Positions 33,016 to 33,978 of a DNA stretch of 33,978 nt are shown here, piece by piece. Within the stretch, counting starts at the first letter, position 1; each line of letters opens with the position of its first letter. Where the stretch lies: assembly GCA_021800035.1 (NCBI GenBank), contig JAJYZJ010000021.1, positions 1 to 33,978 of the forward strand. The letters are read 5' to 3'. A program made the position numbers and the translations under genes. Origin of the DNA: an archaeon. Lineage in GTDB: Archaea; Thermoproteota; Thermoprotei_A; Marsarchaeales; Marsarchaeaceae. The notes beneath the pieces were generated by a model. That model searched no databases, was not told the origin of the DNA, and saw only the letters and a program-made list of their open reading frames with translations.

Positions 33016-33978
33016 TTAGGTTAGTTGCCTCATGCCGATGGCAGAAACTGGCTTTATACCCAGAAGCGACGAGATTTCTGGCTGGAGAAGATGCACCACG
33101 AACACCGTGATAACTCCGACAGCGACCGCGGCGATTGCCATATCCATGCTCATTACCGTGCCGTTCAGCGCCTTTCCCACTACAAGCCCAATCGCGAACC
33201 CTGATTCGACAATGAAGAGGTAAATGACCTCGTAGACTTGGGGGCTGAGCGAGAGCCCCGGCAACCTGAAGCCCGAGCCTGCGGAACCCGCATAGCCATT
33301 AGTCCCTAGGGATCCAGCCCCACTACCCCCCGCCGTAGCGGAGAACGTCGAGAACGAAGAGAGCATGGTGAGGGTGACGAGCATGGTAGCCGCGAGTATG
33401 GGGGGTGTAAGAAGTCCGAGAATCTGGTAGAGCCTCATCTGCGCCCTCGCCTCCCTCTTCGACTCGACGAGCGTTGAGGTGAACTCGGTGAGCCGCTCGA
33501 GGAGCGCCGGGGGCACCTCTCCCGCCTGGACCAGAGTCTGCACCATGAAAAAGGTGAAGCGACCGAGCCACGAGCCGGTGCGCGCCTGCGCTTCGGAGGG
33601 TGGCCTGCCGAGGCTCATCTGGTCCGCAAAATTCGAGAGAACACCCCTGAACCCCGCAAGATATTTCGACGCGTCCCTTCTTAGGCCAACCACCCCCTCG
33701 AAGACTTCTCCGGTTTCGCGCGCCGATTCGTCCGCGAGCCTTTCTATTGAGCGCACGGGGTCGTAGCCCACCTTTCGGTACTCGGTAAGGTCCCGGAGAA
33801 ACTGCGGCAAGCTCGACTCGACCTCTCCTATCGATTTCAGTTGCGGGGCCACCTGGAGAGTGAATCCGGCGCCGAGCGCGAGGAGGCCTGCGGTCAGGGC
33901 AAGGTAGGGAGGCACCCGCAGAAAGAGCGCGCCTACGCCCGCAAGGACCCCCAGTGCCACGGGCAGAGCCCTGTTCGC
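33016..33978 (-). CDS. TadC/FlaJ-like pilus platform protein, 5' end cut
   Basis: At least 320 residues, continuing past the window edge. A type II secretion F (T2SSF) domain is visible: QFLRDLTEYRKVGYDPVRSI, then ETGEVFEGVVGLRRDASKYL and TFFMVQTLVQAGEVPPALLE, with paired membrane helices before it and three more at the C-terminus. TadC/FlaJ/ArlJ-type proteins are the membrane platform on which pilin subunits assemble, driven by a FlaI/TadA-type ATPase. The ATPase gene is expected just outside the window. A Gly/Ser-rich loop (ATAGGSGAGSLGTNGYAGSA) between helices is unusual. It likely assembles the pilins encoded at 28.6-30.5 kb. Confidence 0.85.
   Translation of the reverse strand, partial: ANRALPVALGVLAGVGALFLRVPPYLALTAGLLALGAGFTLQVAPQLKSIGEVESSLPQFLRDLTEYRKVGYDPVRSIERLADESARETGEVFEGVVGLRRDASKYLAGFRGVLSNFADQMSLGRPPSEAQARTGSWLGRFTFFMVQTLVQAGEVPPALLERLTEFTSTLVESKREARAQMRLYQILGLLTPPILAATMLVTLTMLSSFSTFSATAGGSGAGSLGTNGYAGSAGSGFRLPGLSLSPQVYEVIYLFIVESGFAIGLVVGKALNGTVMSMDMAIAAVAVGVITVFVVHLLQPEISSLLGIKPVSAIGMRQLT

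Noticed and set aside
1-33978. CRISPR arrays, insertion sequences with transposases, rRNA or tRNA genes
   Set aside because: No regularly spaced repeats, transposase motifs, or recognisable rRNA/tRNA structures were seen on either strand.

Overview
The window looks archaeal. Evidence: TATA-like boxes about 28-32 bp upstream of many starts with very short leaders, archaeal class III pilin signals, a TadC/FlaJ-type pilus platform protein, an Orc1/Cdc6 fragment and a DUF1286-like protein. The backbone is GC-rich (pilins, surface proteins, transfer genes). The 14.8-21.6 kb and 22.2-24.3 kb segments are more AT-rich and carry mobile and defence genes, so I read them as acquired. Lineage cannot be fixed from this sequence; a Thermoproteota (Nitrososphaeria-like) or Thermoplasmatota host would fit.

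Layout. 0.5-4.8 kb (minus): VirB4-like ATPase, PrgI/VirB3-like protein and an anchored extracellular protein. 5.3-7.0 kb (minus): small acidic protein, SDH_sah ClpP-fold protease and a half-length rhomboid-like protein. 7.1-8.25 kb: gene-poor, with a dispersed repeat. 8.26-9.35 kb: PD-(D/E)XK nuclease with a RAMA-like C-terminus. 9.4-10.0 kb: broken tyrosine integrase. 10.0-11.0 kb: zinc-finger protein and an unknown protein. 11.2-13.95 kb (minus): VirB6-like membrane protein carrying a PKD domain and a pilin-like N-terminus, and a VirB2-like pilin. 14.0-14.6 kb (plus, divergent): DUF1286-like membrane protein. 14.8-16.1 kb: broken integrase, ParA start and Orc1/Cdc6 tail fused as debris. 16.1-21.15 kb: type III restriction-modification Mod and Res. 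21.2-21.6 kb: RelE/ParE-like toxin facing an interrupted antitoxin. 22.26-24.28 kb: OLD-family nuclease. 25.2-30.5 kb (minus): surface and pilin-like proteins. 30.8-31.8 kb: DUF4145 protein. 32.6-32.9 kb: small membrane protein paralogous to one at 28.2 kb. 33.0 kb to the end: TadC/FlaJ-like platform protein cut by the window edge.

Working together: VirB4, PrgI/VirB3, VirB6 and VirB2 equivalents, split over two loci about 6.4 kb apart, form the core set of a type IV secretion-like DNA transfer machine comparable to archaeal Ced/Ted import systems. The most striking point is that the VirB6-like protein begins with a copy of the VirB2-like pilin fold followed by a PKD domain. The machine sits among integrase debris and several DNA-restriction systems. 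A separate pilus/adhesion locus occupies the right third. Two genes appear to start at CTG behind a GAGG ribosome-binding site.
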